From JBCCBV01 sp039033855 (GTDB lineage: Bacteria; Planctomycetota; Phycisphaerae; Phycisphaerales; Phycisphaeraceae): 64,000 nt of DNA. Each line of letters starts with the position of its first letter. Position 1 is the stretch's first letter. Positions 52,653-62,679 of the stretch are shown piece after piece. The stretch is from the NCBI GenBank assembly GCA_039033855.1, contig JBCCBV010000019.1, positions 9,317-73,316 of the forward strand, in the 5' to 3' direction. The notes beneath the pieces were generated by a model that was not told the origin of the DNA, ran no database searches, and saw nothing but the letters and a program-made list of their open reading frames with translations. A program made the position numbers and the translations under genes.

Positions 52653-54116
52653 ATGGCGCGATGGTTGTCTCCATGGGTCCGGTTCCGGGGGGCCGCGGCC
52701 CGCTTCGGCGAGCTGCCGGGGCTGCTGCGCGAAACGCCGGACCTGTCCACCGACGCCGGGCGGTCGCGCGACCGCTACCGCAAGGCCGCGTTCAGCTCTG
52801 CGGCCTCGCTGTTGTCGTGGGGCCTGCAGATCGTCCTGTCGCTGGTCACCATCCCGCTGACCATCCGCTACCTGGGCGAAAGCCGGTACGGGCTGTGGAT
52901 CACCATTACCGCGGCGATCGGCTTCTTGCCCTTCGCCGACCTGGGCATCGGCACCGGGCTGCAGAACAAGCTCGCCGAGTGCCACGGCAAGGACGACCGA
53001 ACCCGCCCGCGCCAACTCGTCACCACCGCGCTCGCCACGCTGACCGGGTTCTGTTTGTTGCTGATCGCCATGGCGTTCTTCCTGGCGCCGCACCTGCCGC
53101 TGGACCAGTGGATCAAGATCGAGAACGACCCCGTCGCCCAGCAGGAGCTGCTGCCGACCTTTCAAGCGGTCATGCTGGCGCTCGCGCTCGGCTTCCCCAT
53201 GGGCGCGGTTCGGCGGATGTGCAACAGCCAGCAGATCGGCTACCTGGCGCACTTCTGGATGGCCAGCGGACGCTTCTTGTCGCTGGTTCTGTTGCTGGTG
53301 GTCATCTACTTCAATGCGTCGCTGCCCGTACTGGTGCTGGCGATGATGGCGCCGCCGTTGCTGATGATGGGCCTGGGCGCCGGCGTCACGCTGTGGCGCA
53401 CGCGTCCGTGGCTGCGCCCGGCGTGGAACGGCTTCCGCTTGGGCGCGCTCGCGGCCGTGCTCCATGTCGGCACGCGGGCGCTGGTGGTCGAGGTGGGTTG
53501 GTTGATCGTGCTGACCGCCGCGCCGCCTTTGTTGCTGGCCAACCGGTTCGACGTGTCCGAGGCCACGCCCTACGGCACGACGCACCGGCTCATCGCCATC
53601 AGCGGGTTGATTCTGGCGACGGTCACGCAATCGCTCTGGCCGGCGTACACCGAGGCGATTGCGCGGGGCGACGCCGCCTGGGCCCGGCGGACCCTCGGCC
53701 GGACGCTCAAGCTCAGCCTGGTGGTCCAGTGCGCGGTGTTCCTGGCCGTGCTGCTGTTGGGCAAGCCGGTCATCCGGCTCTGGGCCACCGAGGTCGCCGA
53801 GCCCACCTGGGGCATGCTGCTGGCGATCAACGGGTTCTTTCTGGTCGCGGCCGTGGACGCCTGCTTCTACACGATGCTCATGGCCATGAGCCGGTTCCGG
53901 GCGATGATCCTGGGCCTGGTTCTGTTCGGCGGGCCGGCGGTGGGTCTGGCGTTTGTCTTCGCCGACACCCTGGGCCCGGCCGGCATCGCGGCGGTGGTGC
54001 TGCTGGGCGGGCAGGGCGGCCGGTTCCTGCTGTCGGCCCTGGACGTCCGGCGAGCCCTGCGCGACCCCGCGCTGTTCCCTGCCGGTTCCCTGCCCTCATC
54101 GCAGGCGCCACGCTAA
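52653..54116 (+). CDS. Polysaccharide flippase (Wzx/MATE-like)
   Basis: 487 residues with about 12-14 hydrophobic helices. The N-terminal block AAFSSAASLLSWGLQIVLSLVTIPLTIRYLGESRYGLWITITA and GFLPFADLGIGTGLQNKLAE is typical of Wzx-like exporters, which flip lipid-linked oligosaccharides across the inner membrane. It heads a run of polysaccharide genes. I chose the ATG at 52653 (MARWLSPW); an upstream in-frame ATG adds 25 unlikely residues. Confidence 0.88.
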   Translation: MARWLSPWVRFRGAAARFGELPGLLRETPDLSTDAGRSRDRYRKAAFSSAASLLSWGLQIVLSLVTIPLTIRYLGESRYGLWITITAAIGFLPFADLGIGTGLQNKLAECHGKDDRTRPRQLVTTALATLTGFCLLLIAMAFFLAPHLPLDQWIKIENDPVAQQELLPTFQAVMLALALGFPMGAVRRMCNSQQIGYLAHFWMASGRFLSLVLLLVVIYFNASLPVLVLAMMAPPLLMMGLGAGVTLWRTRPWLRPAWNGFRLGALAAVLHVGTRALVVEVGWLIVLTAAPPLLLANRFDVSEATPYGTTHRLIAISGLILATVTQSLWPAYTEAIARGDAAWARRTLGRTLKLSLVVQCAVFLAVLLLGKPVIRLWATEVAEPTWGMLLAINGFFLVAAVDACFYTMLMAMSRFRAMILGLVLFGGPAVGLAFVFADTLGPAGIAAVVLLGGQGGRFLLSALDVRRALRDPALFPAGSLPSSQAPR

Positions 54117-54230
54117 GCTGTCCGCCCGATTCGGCCGACCTCCAACCATAGCCGGCCTGTGCGCCCGTTCCGGGAGCCCGTACCCGCTGCTTCGCGACCG
54201 ATAACCGCCCCGGCGACCGGAACCCACCCC

Positions 54231-55070
54231 ATGCCAGGCTCCCCCGGAAACCCCGGAAATCCCGGAACCGTCAACGTCATCCTCGGAGGCCAGGGCCTGC
54301 TCGGCTCGGCCCTGCAGCGCAAGCTCCAGGAACGCGGCGAAGACACCGTCGTCTACGACCTGAAAGACGACTACGACCTGCGCTTCCAGAACCCGCCGGC
54401 GCCCGAAGACGGCCGCGAGGCCTTCTACTGGTTCCTCGCCTGGGACGTCGGCGGCGCCAAATACATCACCGGCCCCGAAAGCCAGATGCGCATCCTCACC
54501 GGCAACCTCCGGCTGATGGAACGCGTCTTCGGCTGGCTGCACGAGCGCAAAGCACGCTTCACCTTCGTCAGCACCCAGATGATCGGCTACCCCAACGCCT
54601 ACGGCATCACGAAGCTGGTCGGCGAATATTGGTCCAGCCTCGCCGGCGACGACCCGCTGGTCGCCCGGCTTTGGAACTGCTACGACGCCGAGGAACCCAG
54701 CAAACGCTCGCACGTCATGCCCGACCTCATCGAGCAGGGCGCCAAGGGCGCGATTAACCTGATGACCACCGGCGTCGAACGCCGTCAGTTTCTTCACGCC
54801 GACGACGTCGCCGACGCCCTGATCCACCAGCGCCAAACCGGCCAACCGCTGGCCGACATCACCACCGGCCAGTGGGTGCCCATCCTCGACGTGGCCCACG
54901 AAATCGCCAAACACTTCGACGCCGACGTCGTGCCCGGCGCCGCCGAAGGCTACGAATCGCTGGTCGAACCCAAGCACTGGCTCGACGGCTGGAAACCCGC
55001 GCTCAGCCTCGAACAGGGCGTCGAACGCGTAGTGGCCCGCATGCGGCAGCACGGCTGGATCGGCGCGTAA
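54231..55070 (+). CDS. NAD-dependent epimerase/dehydratase-type sugar enzyme
   Basis: 279 residues of the short-chain dehydrogenase fold: VNVILGGQGLLGSALQRKL (dinucleotide site), FVSTQMIGYPNAYGITKLVGEYW (the YxxxK catalytic pair), and QFLHADDVADALI. It likely makes or modifies a nucleotide sugar for the polysaccharide. The first 12 residues (MPGSPGNPGNPG) come from a CCCCGGAAA repeat at the gene start. Its TAA overlaps the next ATG (TAATG). Confidence 0.87.
   Translation: MPGSPGNPGNPGTVNVILGGQGLLGSALQRKLQERGEDTVVYDLKDDYDLRFQNPPAPEDGREAFYWFLAWDVGGAKYITGPESQMRILTGNLRLMERVFGWLHERKARFTFVSTQMIGYPNAYGITKLVGEYWSSLAGDDPLVARLWNCYDAEEPSKRSHVMPDLIEQGAKGAINLMTTGVERRQFLHADDVADALIHQRQTGQPLADITTGQWVPILDVAHEIAKHFDADVVPGAAEGYESLVEPKHWLDGWKPALSLEQGVERVVARMRQHGWIGA
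54240..54268. repeat. 9-bp CCCCGGAAA repeat at the epimerase start
   Basis: TCCCCCGGAAACCCCGGAAA followed by TCCCGGAAC. The 9-bp step codes for PGNPGNPG. Confidence 0.7.
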
Positions 55071-56248
55071 TGAGCCGCCGGCTCTGCTTCATCTCGCGCT
55101 ACAGCCTCCAGCGCACGCCCTACGGCGAGCTGACCCTCCCCGCGCTCGCCGAGGCCGGGTGGGACCTCACCGTCTACGCCCCCCACGCCACGCAAGGCCT
55201 GCTCCGCCAGCACCGGCCCTACCAGGCCCGGTTCATCGACCTCGACGAGTCCTGGCCCCGCCTGAAACAGGAAAAGTTCCTGCTCCGGGCGCTCTGGCAC
55301 GGCCGGACAGGCGGGTACGACGTGCTCTACCTCCAGTCGCAGGCCCTGGCCGCCCGCGCGGCGCTCGCCCTCACCGGCGCCGGACGCAAGACCAAGGTCG
55401 TCTATCACACGATGGACTACTTCGACCCCAACGACTACCCGAAGCACTACCGGCTCGAAAAAAAGCTCTGCCGAAGATCAGACCTTTACATCAACAACGA
55501 GTTCCACCGCGGCTACCTGACCCACGTGCACTACGGCATCAAGGGCAAGACCATCACCGCGCCGCCCAACCTGCCCACCCACCTGAAGCTGCCCGAACCG
55601 AGCGGAAACACTCTCGAAAAATCGGGTCTTTCTCGTGGGCCCGACGACTTCGTCCTCATGCTTCACGGCGGGTACTCCAACATGCGCGCCGGCGATGAGA
55701 TGCTCGAAGCCCTCACCCTGTTGCCGCCACGCTTCAAAGCCGTAATGACCGGCAAGATCGGCCCCGGAGACGACCTGGCCCAGCGCCTGGACAAGCTGGG
55801 CCTGACCGACCGGGTCGCCCGCATCGGCCGGCTGGACTACCTCGACATGCTGGCCCACACCGTCGAGTGCGACGCCGGCCTGCTGCTCTACGGCAACACC
55901 GACCTGGGCGCGATGTTCACCGCGCCGGGCCGTATGACCGAATACCTCGCCTGCGGGCTGCCCGTGGTCGCCACCAACCACACCGGGCTCGAAAACCTGG
56001 TCCACCGCTACCGGCTGGGCGTCACCGTCGATTCGACCCAGCCCCGGCGTATCGCCGACGGCGTCGAACAACTGGCCGAGCGGGTCCGCGCCGGCGCGTT
56101 CCCCAAAGACGACATGCGCCGTGCTTTCCGCGAAACGTTCGCCTTCGACCACTTCGAGCCCCTGGTGCTCGACGCCCTGACCCGGTTGGCGGACGGCGCC
56201 CTGGAGCCCGGCCGGCCCGACTTCCCCTGGCTCCCCGCCGAGATGTAA
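55070..56248 (+). CDS. Glycosyltransferase (GT4-like, GT-B fold)
   Basis: 392 residues. The N-terminus RLCFISRYSLQRTPYGELTLPALAEAGWDLTVYAP is a GT-B nucleotide fold. The C-terminal half has VLMLHGGYSNMRAGDEMLEAL, VARIGRLDYLDML and GRMTEYLACGLPVVATNHTGLENLV, the donor-sugar site. It begins on the stop of the epimerase gene (TAATG), so both are co-translated. Donor and acceptor are unknown. Confidence 0.87.
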   Translation: MSRRLCFISRYSLQRTPYGELTLPALAEAGWDLTVYAPHATQGLLRQHRPYQARFIDLDESWPRLKQEKFLLRALWHGRTGGYDVLYLQSQALAARAALALTGAGRKTKVVYHTMDYFDPNDYPKHYRLEKKLCRRSDLYINNEFHRGYLTHVHYGIKGKTITAPPNLPTHLKLPEPSGNTLEKSGLSRGPDDFVLMLHGGYSNMRAGDEMLEALTLLPPRFKAVMTGKIGPGDDLAQRLDKLGLTDRVARIGRLDYLDMLAHTVECDAGLLLYGNTDLGAMFTAPGRMTEYLACGLPVVATNHTGLENLVHRYRLGVTVDSTQPRRIADGVEQLAERVRAGAFPKDDMRRAFRETFAFDHFEPLVLDALTRLADGALEPGRPDFPWLPAEM

Positions 56249-56312
56249 CCCCCAAGGGGCGTGCCCGGCCGAGATACACTCGCCCGTTCACCTCTGAACC
56301 CTGGAACCGCCG

Positions 56313-57134
56313 ATGTCCGCTTCCGAAACACCCGCCAACGCCCCCGCCCCGCCCGCAGGTCCGCCGGCGCCGGCCGTAGCTTCCGGGGGTTGGAAGCTCA
56401 AGGTCAAGAAGCTGATGTGGCCCGGCGCCAACTGGGTCAGCCGCGACAAGTCGCGCGTCGTCCGCGGCCTGCTCCGGGCCAAGCCCGGCGAATCCCTCCA
56501 GACCCTCGACTGCGGATGCGGCAACGCGTACTTCACCTACGAGGCCGCCAAGCGCGGCTCGCAGACCCTGGGCATCACCATCCACGATTGGGAACGCCGG
56601 GCCTGCGAAGAGATGCGCGACTACCTCGGCGTCTCGCCCGAGCAGATGCAGTTCCGCGTCGAACGGCTGGAGAACCTCGCCCAGAGCCCCGACCACCACG
56701 CCAAGTACGACCAGGTCCTGCTGTTCGACGTCATCGAGCACATCCGCGAAGACCGCGCCGCGCTCCGCCAGATCCACACCGTGCTCAACGAGAACGGCCT
56801 GGCCTTCATCTCCACCCCCGACAAGGACTACATGGGCAACTTCACCCTCATGCAGACCCGGGTGACCCGCGTCGAAAACGGCTGGCACGTCCGCAACGGC
56901 TACACGTTTGAAGAACTCGAAACCGCGCTCCGCGAAGAGGGCTTCGAACCCGTCGACCGCCTGCGCTTCGGCACCGTCGGCACCACCGTGGTCGTGTGGA
57001 TCCAGAACAAACTCTTCCGCAGCAAGCAGGATGCGCTGACCACCGCGCTGTTCCCCCTGCTCAAGCTCATCAGCTGGGCGCTGCCCTGGCGGCACACGCA
57101 CACGATTTTTGTGCTCGCCCGCAAGGTCGGCTGA
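56313..57134 (+). CDS. SAM-dependent class I methyltransferase
   Basis: 273 residues. The SAM site is LQTLDCGCGNAYFTYEAAKRG, with FDVIEHIREDRAALRQIHTVLNENGLAFISTPDKD as motifs II-III. A Pro/Ala leader of 25 residues precedes it, and a hydrophobic C-terminal segment (TALFPLLKLISWALPW) suggests membrane contact. In this locus it probably methylates a sugar or lipid carrier of the surface polysaccharide. Start ATG 56313. Confidence 0.87.
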   Translation: MSASETPANAPAPPAGPPAPAVASGGWKLKVKKLMWPGANWVSRDKSRVVRGLLRAKPGESLQTLDCGCGNAYFTYEAAKRGSQTLGITIHDWERRACEEMRDYLGVSPEQMQFRVERLENLAQSPDHHAKYDQVLLFDVIEHIREDRAALRQIHTVLNENGLAFISTPDKDYMGNFTLMQTRVTRVENGWHVRNGYTFEELETALREEGFEPVDRLRFGTVGTTVVVWIQNKLFRSKQDALTTALFPLLKLISWALPWRHTHTIFVLARKVG

Positions 57135-57281
57135 CCTCCCCCCGGAAGCGCGACGGCCCAAAGCGGGACGCCAGAAACAGCAGTCCGTCGCACGCCGGAT
57201 TGTACGAGCCCGGACGTACTGCAGCGACGCCGACTCAACGCCGCCAGGTCTCGATTCTCTTGAATCAAAGAACGTCTGCGT

Positions 57282-58736
57282 CTACGCGTAGCCGTGCGGT
57301 TCGTAGCCTTGCTGCGGCACGGTGGGCACGTACACGCCCGGGGCGCCCGGGGGCGGGGGCTGCACCCGCGCCTTGGCGAACCAGATCACCACGAACATCC
57401 CCACGATCTGCGGCCAGAAGTTGATGCCCCCGAAGATCGGCGTCGACAGCGCGTCGTTGAACGCAAGCGGCAGCACCGACGTCAGCACCAGCGCGTGGCT
57501 CATGTTGCCCGGCTCGCGGTCGAAATACACCCGCACCGCGCGGAACGCCCCGCCCATAATCAGCCCGGCCAGCGCCAGGCCGAGCGGCCCCGCCTGCAGC
57601 CAGTAGAACGCCACGTAGCTGAACGCCGGGCCGGCCAGGATCGGCTTGGCCCCGTAGTCGATCCACAACTGGGTGAGGTCGTAGTCTTCGTAGATCGGCG
57701 TGACCGCTTCGCCGTGCGGGTACCGCTTGCCCGGCCAGATCCTTCTGGGGATGAACTTGGTCCCCACCCCGACGAAGCTGTACCCGTAGGCGAAGTTGTG
57801 CCGTTCGGGCACCGACTCGATCGTCGCGCACACCACGTCGAACTCCGTGCCTCGGGGCAGGTCGCGCGCGATCGTCAGCGTGTCGTCGGTGCCGCCCAGG
57901 AAGCTGGGCAGAACCACGTCTTTGGCCTCTTCCAGGTTGATCTGGCTGAGGTTGAACGAGAAGTCGGTGAACTTGTCCCGGTACGCGGCCAGGAACGGCG
58001 CCACCATCATGAGCGCCATGAACATCGGCAGCAGGATGCGCAGCTTGGGGTTCTTGGCCTTGGGGATGTACACCGCCGCCAACCCGCCCATCGCCAATAG
58101 CACCACCCGCGACCGGCTGCCCAGGTACAGGATCCAGAGCATCACCACGCTGAACAGCAACCAGCCCAGCAGCTTGGTCATCTTGTTCGAGTGCGTCAGG
58201 TACATGCCCATCAGCAGGAACGCCGTGGCCCCCGGCAGCATGTACTGGAAGTTGATGAACAGGTACACCCAGCTCGGCAGGTTTTCCGACTGCGTGTCGC
58301 CCCGGCTGGCCGACGCCCAGGCCCGCAGCCCGCCCGCCGAATAAAACATCAGCATGTAGCCGAACATCGACAGCCCCACCAGGCCCATTGCCGCCAGCAG
58401 CAGCTTGTTCTGGTCGAGCACGGCCGGGAGCCTTGGCGCGCGCATCCCTACCTTGACGCCGGGCTTCATCTCGTAGCCCACGATGATCATCACCACCGCA
58501 AACAGGGTCCACCCCAGCGTCTTGGCGACCGTGGCCTCGCTGTACCAGTCGAAGAAGAAGTCCCAGAACTGGATCGGCTGCATGATCAAGATCATGGCCG
58601 TGCCCGCCCAGAACACGTTGATGGGGTCGAACACGAAGAAGCGCTTGTTCTTCATGAGCCACAGCGTGTGACCGGCGATCACGCCGATCAGCAGCACCAG
58701 GATCAGGTCGACGGTGAACGACGAGGTGAAGATCAT
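57282..58736 (-). CDS. O-antigen/exopolysaccharide polymerase (Wzy-like)
   Basis: 484 residues with 10 or more hydrophobic helices, for example VDLILVLLIGVIAGHTLWLM and LLGWLLFSVVMLWILYLGSR. A large external loop near 270-370 carries conserved Arg/Tyr (FIPRRIWPGKRYPHGEA), as in oligosaccharide-repeat polymerases. These join repeat units in the periplasm. The C-terminal tail is Pro/Gly-rich. It is on the opposite strand to the flippase but surrounded by glycosyltransferase genes, as Wzy often is. Confidence 0.82.
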   Translation of the reverse strand: MIFTSSFTVDLILVLLIGVIAGHTLWLMKNKRFFVFDPINVFWAGTAMILIMQPIQFWDFFFDWYSEATVAKTLGWTLFAVVMIIVGYEMKPGVKVGMRAPRLPAVLDQNKLLLAAMGLVGLSMFGYMLMFYSAGGLRAWASASRGDTQSENLPSWVYLFINFQYMLPGATAFLLMGMYLTHSNKMTKLLGWLLFSVVMLWILYLGSRSRVVLLAMGGLAAVYIPKAKNPKLRILLPMFMALMMVAPFLAAYRDKFTDFSFNLSQINLEEAKDVVLPSFLGGTDDTLTIARDLPRGTEFDVVCATIESVPERHNFAYGYSFVGVGTKFIPRRIWPGKRYPHGEAVTPIYEDYDLTQLWIDYGAKPILAGPAFSYVAFYWLQAGPLGLALAGLIMGGAFRAVRVYFDREPGNMSHALVLTSVLPLAFNDALSTPIFGGINFWPQIVGMFVVIWFAKARVQPPPPGAPGVYVPTVPQQGYEPHGYA

Positions 58737-58897
58737 GCCAAGCGTCTTCCGCGGGTCCGCCGGTTGCGGAGCCTCCTGCGCAGGCCGGGTCGGTGGCCCA
58801 GACCGGGCCGCTGTCTTGGGCGGGCCCCGGCCGGCAAACCCCGACCCGTAACCGGGTTATCGGTGATCTCTGGCTACGGCCTAAACGCCCGGCCGGT

Positions 58898-60193
58898 TCA
58901 CTCCCGGGCGACGCCCGCGTCTCCCGAGCCGCTCATCACCCGTCCGAGCTCCGACACCAGCGTACGCGCATACGCATCGACCCCATAATTCCGAGACGTT
59001 GCCCGGGCCGCCACGCTCCACCGGGCCAGCATGTCCGGGTCGCCCAGCGCCTCCTCGAGCACCCGGGCGATCGCCCCGGGGTCCCGGGCCGGCACGATCC
59101 GGCCGTCCACGCCCTCGGTCACCACCCGCCCGCAGTGCGGCGTCGCCACCACCGGAACCCCGCGCGACATCGCCTCGAGCTGCGTCAGCGCAAACCCGTC
59201 CGACACCGTCGGCAGCAGATACACGTCCGCCTGGTCGTACCAGGCCTCGGCTTGCTCGCGCGAAACCCGTCCGATAAACCGCACGTTCTTCGGCGCCGCC
59301 TCGACCTTGTCCGGCGCAATCAGCACCGGCCCCACCACCGTAAACGTGATCGGCTTGCCCTCCAGCAGCCGGGCCGCTTCGATCAAATACTGAATCCCCT
59401 TCCGCAACCCGACCTGCCCGACCCACAACACGTGCAGCTCGCCCGGCTTGCGCGGACGGCTCGGCGGCTCGGGCCGGGGCCCGGGCTCAAACGCCAACGG
59501 CACCACCATCAGCTTCCGCCGGGGCACGCCCTGCTCCACCAGCGCCTCGGCCGACCAGGGCGAGTTCACCAGCACCGCGTCGCACGCCGCCCACTCTTGG
59601 TCGAACCGCGCAAAGCCTTCTTCCGGCACGGGCTCGATGCCCATCTGCCAGCCGGGCCAGAGCTCGGTTTCCTCGCGCACCCACCGGTCTTCGGTCCGAG
59701 CCGGAGCGATCTGATCGACCACGCTAATCGCGCCGCGCTCCCGGGCCAGCTCCGCCGACTCCAGCGCCGTGGTGTTGAACGAGAACACCGCCGAGCCGCG
59801 CCCGAACCCCGGGTCTTTGGCCAGCTCGCCCGCCGCCCACCCGCCGAACCGTCGGCCCAGCTCCAGATACCGCGCGTATCGCTCGGACACCGATTCCTTG
59901 CCGCGGTTCCGGCTGAGCCACGCGTCCGCCAGCCCGTGCCACGCCGGACGCGTGGTCACCAAACCCGACGGCACGTCCGGGTGAGTACGGCCGCCATACG
60001 CCCGCCCGAGCGGCCCGAGCTTCTTCACCAGCGACCGGAACCCCGGCCCACCGCCCAGCCACGCCTCGGTGTACATCCGCTCAAGCCGCCCGGCAGCCTG
60101 CAACGCCCGGGGGATCGCGTAATGCTCGCGCGCCCCGTACTGCAAAACCCGCCAGCGCAGGTCCGAAGCCTTCGTGTCGGTGTGATCGGCCAT
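58898..60193 (-). CDS. Glycosyltransferase family 4
   Basis: 431 residues, GT-B fold. The C-terminal half is typical: LHVLWVGQVGLRKGIQYLIEAARLL, NVRFIGRVSREQAEAWYDQADVYLLPTVSDGFALTQLEAMSRGVPVVATPHCG and GVDGRIVPARDP. The N-terminal half (VLQYGAREHYAIPRALQAAGRLERMYTEAW) is that of a large group of GT4 enzymes lacking the usual Gly-rich start. It lies downstream of the divergent GT4 at 60396 and upstream of the Wzy-like gene. Confidence 0.92.
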   Translation of the reverse strand: MADHTDTKASDLRWRVLQYGAREHYAIPRALQAAGRLERMYTEAWLGGGPGFRSLVKKLGPLGRAYGGRTHPDVPSGLVTTRPAWHGLADAWLSRNRGKESVSERYARYLELGRRFGGWAAGELAKDPGFGRGSAVFSFNTTALESAELARERGAISVVDQIAPARTEDRWVREETELWPGWQMGIEPVPEEGFARFDQEWAACDAVLVNSPWSAEALVEQGVPRRKLMVVPLAFEPGPRPEPPSRPRKPGELHVLWVGQVGLRKGIQYLIEAARLLEGKPITFTVVGPVLIAPDKVEAAPKNVRFIGRVSREQAEAWYDQADVYLLPTVSDGFALTQLEAMSRGVPVVATPHCGRVVTEGVDGRIVPARDPGAIARVLEEALGDPDMLARWSVAARATSRNYGVDAYARTLVSELGRVMSGSGDAGVARE

Positions 60194-60279
60194 ACGCGGG
60201 CTGCCAACAGGGGGGGAACCGAGTCCGATACGCCCACGGGCTTGGGGTGCCTTCCCAAGGGTCTATCGGTCAGGTCAGA

Positions 60280-60333
60280 TTCCGGGGCGGGGGACATTCC
60301 GGGGGGCTTCCGGGGTTCCGGGGGGGGCGACAC
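60280..60333. repeat. TTCCGGGG array in a divergent promoter region
   Basis: ATTCCGGGGCGGGGGACATT, then CCGGGGGGCTTCCGGGGTTC and CGGGGGGGG. It lies between two divergent glycosyltransferase genes, as does the array at 4887-4934. Confidence 0.7.
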
Positions 60334-60395
60334 AGTATCGTCGGCCGTTCGACCGATGGTCATGGGCACGCCCCGCTGCCTTTTGCGTTTCCGCC

Positions 60396-61580
60396 ATGCC
60401 TGATCCCGCCAAGCCCGGCATCGCCGTCGTCGCCAACAGCCCCGCGCCCTACCGCGTGGCCCTGCACCGGGCACTCGCCGCCGGGCTGCCCGAGCTGCGC
60501 TTCTCCAGCATCTTCACCCACGGCGCCGCGGACTTCGACTGGGCCCTGAAACTCCCCGATGACATCGGCCCCGTCGTCCTGGCCGAGCCGGGCGAATCCC
60601 CCGCCAGCACCGGCTGGAAGCACCCCCTACAAGAACGCGCCAAAGCGAAGCGCCTGCTGCGCGAGCTCGCCGAGCGCAACGTCCGGGCCGTGGTGATGCA
60701 CGGCTACAACTACCCGCACTACCTCATGGCCCTGCAAACCCTGCGGCGCCAGGGCGTGCCCGTCTTCCTGCGCGGCGACTCCAACGCGCTCGCCGAGGTC
60801 GACGTGTCCCCCCAAAAGGCCTGGGCGAAGAAGCGCATCCTGAACTTCGTGAAGCACCGGGTCCATGGCGTGCTGCCCGTCGGCACGGCCGGCGAGGACT
60901 ACTTCGCCCGCTACGGCTTCAACCCCCAGCGCATGTGGCGCGTGCCGTTTACCCCCGACTACCACGCCTGGGCGAACCCCGACCCCGACACGGCCGACGA
61001 CATCACCCAACGCTTCAACCTGAGCCCCGGCCGAAACCGCCTGCTGTTCTCCGGCCGGCTCACCCACGTCAAGCGCGTGGACGTGCTCCTCGACGCCTTC
61101 GCCCAAATCGCCGAGGCCCGACCCGACTGGGAACTGCTCATCGCCGGCAAGGGCGAGCTCGAAGACGACTTGCGCCAGCGCGTCCCCGAGGGGTTGCGCG
61201 ACCGCGTGCGGTGGCTGGGGTTCTTGAGCGTCCAAGAGCTTTCGGCCGTGTGCACTCGCGCCCGCTTTTTGGTGATCCCCAGCGACTATGAGCCCTGGGC
61301 CCTGGTGGTGAACGAGGCCCTGGCCGCCGGGCTGGGTGTCATCGCCAGCGACGTCGTCGGCGCCGCCGCCGACTTGGTCCGGCCGGGCGTCAACGGCGAC
61401 CGCTTTGCCCGCGGCGACCCGGGAGCCTTGGCCGAAGCGCTGTTGCGCTGGACCGAGCCGGGCATGCCCGAAGCCGCCGAGCAGGGCGCCCGCCGGGTGC
61501 TCGACGATTGGCGGACCCGCTGGGACCCGGTCGCCGGCCTCCGCGCCGCGCTCGTTGATGCGGGGGTGTTGGCCGGATAA
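60396..61580 (+). CDS. Glycosyltransferase family 4
   Basis: 394 residues, GT-B fold: GIAVVANSPAPYRVALHRALAAG at the N-terminus, then LLFSGRLTHVKRVDVLLDAFAQIAEARPDWELLIAGKGELEDDL, RVRWLGFLSVQELSAVCTRARFLVIPSDYEPWALVVNEALAAGLGVIASDVVGAAADLV. This is a complete GT4 donor site with the E-x7-E pattern. It adds one sugar of the repeat unit; which is unknown. Start ATG 60396. Confidence 0.93.
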   Translation: MPDPAKPGIAVVANSPAPYRVALHRALAAGLPELRFSSIFTHGAADFDWALKLPDDIGPVVLAEPGESPASTGWKHPLQERAKAKRLLRELAERNVRAVVMHGYNYPHYLMALQTLRRQGVPVFLRGDSNALAEVDVSPQKAWAKKRILNFVKHRVHGVLPVGTAGEDYFARYGFNPQRMWRVPFTPDYHAWANPDPDTADDITQRFNLSPGRNRLLFSGRLTHVKRVDVLLDAFAQIAEARPDWELLIAGKGELEDDLRQRVPEGLRDRVRWLGFLSVQELSAVCTRARFLVIPSDYEPWALVVNEALAAGLGVIASDVVGAAADLVRPGVNGDRFARGDPGALAEALLRWTEPGMPEAAEQGARRVLDDWRTRWDPVAGLRAALVDAGVLAG

Positions 61581-61724
61581 CCCCGCCACAAGTCGGGTCG
61601 CCCAATCGCCGAAGACGCCTCAGAGGGGCTCCGGGCCGTCCGTATACTGCCGCCCCCCGAAGCCGCGCCGCTCAGCGCCGCCCAGCACCGGCCGGGGAAC
61701 GATCCGAGACCCGATCGAAACCCC

Positions 61725-62675
61725 ATGGCCGACGCCACCCCGCCTCAACCTGAGAGCTCGACCGCACCGGCCAAGACCCCCCTCGTCTTCGGCGTGCGCA
61801 AGCTCGCCCGCAAGGTCTACCGGGTCATCGTTCAGCCCAAGGTCATCCGGCAGGACCGCATCGTCGTGGTCGACGACGCCGAGCGCTGCACCAACCCGGT
61901 GTTCCTCATCGGCCTGCACCGCTCGGGCACCACGCTGGTCCGTCAGATCGTCGACAGCCACCCCCACATCGCCTGCCCGCCCGAGAGCTACTTCCTGCTG
62001 CACCTGGCCAAGGCGTTCGAGGACGAGAACTACGCCATCGGCCTTGGCTACATGGGCTTCGACCGCGACGCCGTGCTCGACCGCCTGTCGCGCTACGCCG
62101 GGTTTCATTACGAGGCCTACCGCCAGTCCAAGAACAAGCCCCGCTGGGCCGACAAGACCCCCGACTACGTCCAGTGCCTGCCGTTTATCAAGACGCTCTT
62201 CGGCGACGAAACCAAGTTCGTCCTGATCTATCGCCACCCGTTCGACGTGGTCAACAGCCTGCTGAGCAAGAAGTGGCGGATCGCCGAGCACCACGAGGAC
62301 CCGTTCGAAAACTACCTGGCCTACGCCGCCGATGGCCTTTCGAAAATGAGAACGTTCCAGTCCGAGCACCCCGATCGCTGCTACGCCCTGCGCTACGAGC
62401 GTCTGATGCAGGAGCCCGAGCCGGTGCTGCGCGAAGCGTTCGCGTTCCTCGGCGAGCCCTGGGACCCGGCCGTGCTCCGCTTCAACGACCAGAAGCACGA
62501 CGTCGGCGTCGGCGACAGCGAGGCCCAGGTCTTCCGCACGTTCCACCCCAGCGTCAACAACTGGGCGAACTGGAGCCCGGCGATGCTCGAGCGCGGCGGC
62601 GCCGTGCTCGGCGCACACCTCGACGCCCTGGGCTATCCGAGAACGCCCGAAACCGCCGCCGACAGCAAGGCCTGA
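61725..62675 (+). CDS. PAPS-dependent sulfotransferase
   Basis: 316 residues. The 5'-phosphosulfate-binding loop is VFLIGLHRSGTTLVRQIVDSHPHI (near residue 54), and the 3'-phosphate site is FVLIYRHPFDVVNSLLSKKW. YALRYERLMQEPEPVLREAFAFLGEPWDP matches the family's third block. It transfers sulfate from PAPS to a hydroxyl, here probably of the polysaccharide encoded around it. It lies 4 bp before the next glycosyltransferase, so the two are one unit. Confidence 0.92.
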   Translation: MADATPPQPESSTAPAKTPLVFGVRKLARKVYRVIVQPKVIRQDRIVVVDDAERCTNPVFLIGLHRSGTTLVRQIVDSHPHIACPPESYFLLHLAKAFEDENYAIGLGYMGFDRDAVLDRLSRYAGFHYEAYRQSKNKPRWADKTPDYVQCLPFIKTLFGDETKFVLIYRHPFDVVNSLLSKKWRIAEHHEDPFENYLAYAADGLSKMRTFQSEHPDRCYALRYERLMQEPEPVLREAFAFLGEPWDPAVLRFNDQKHDVGVGDSEAQVFRTFHPSVNNWANWSPAMLERGGAVLGAHLDALGYPRTPETAADSKA

Positions 62676-62679
62676 GCCG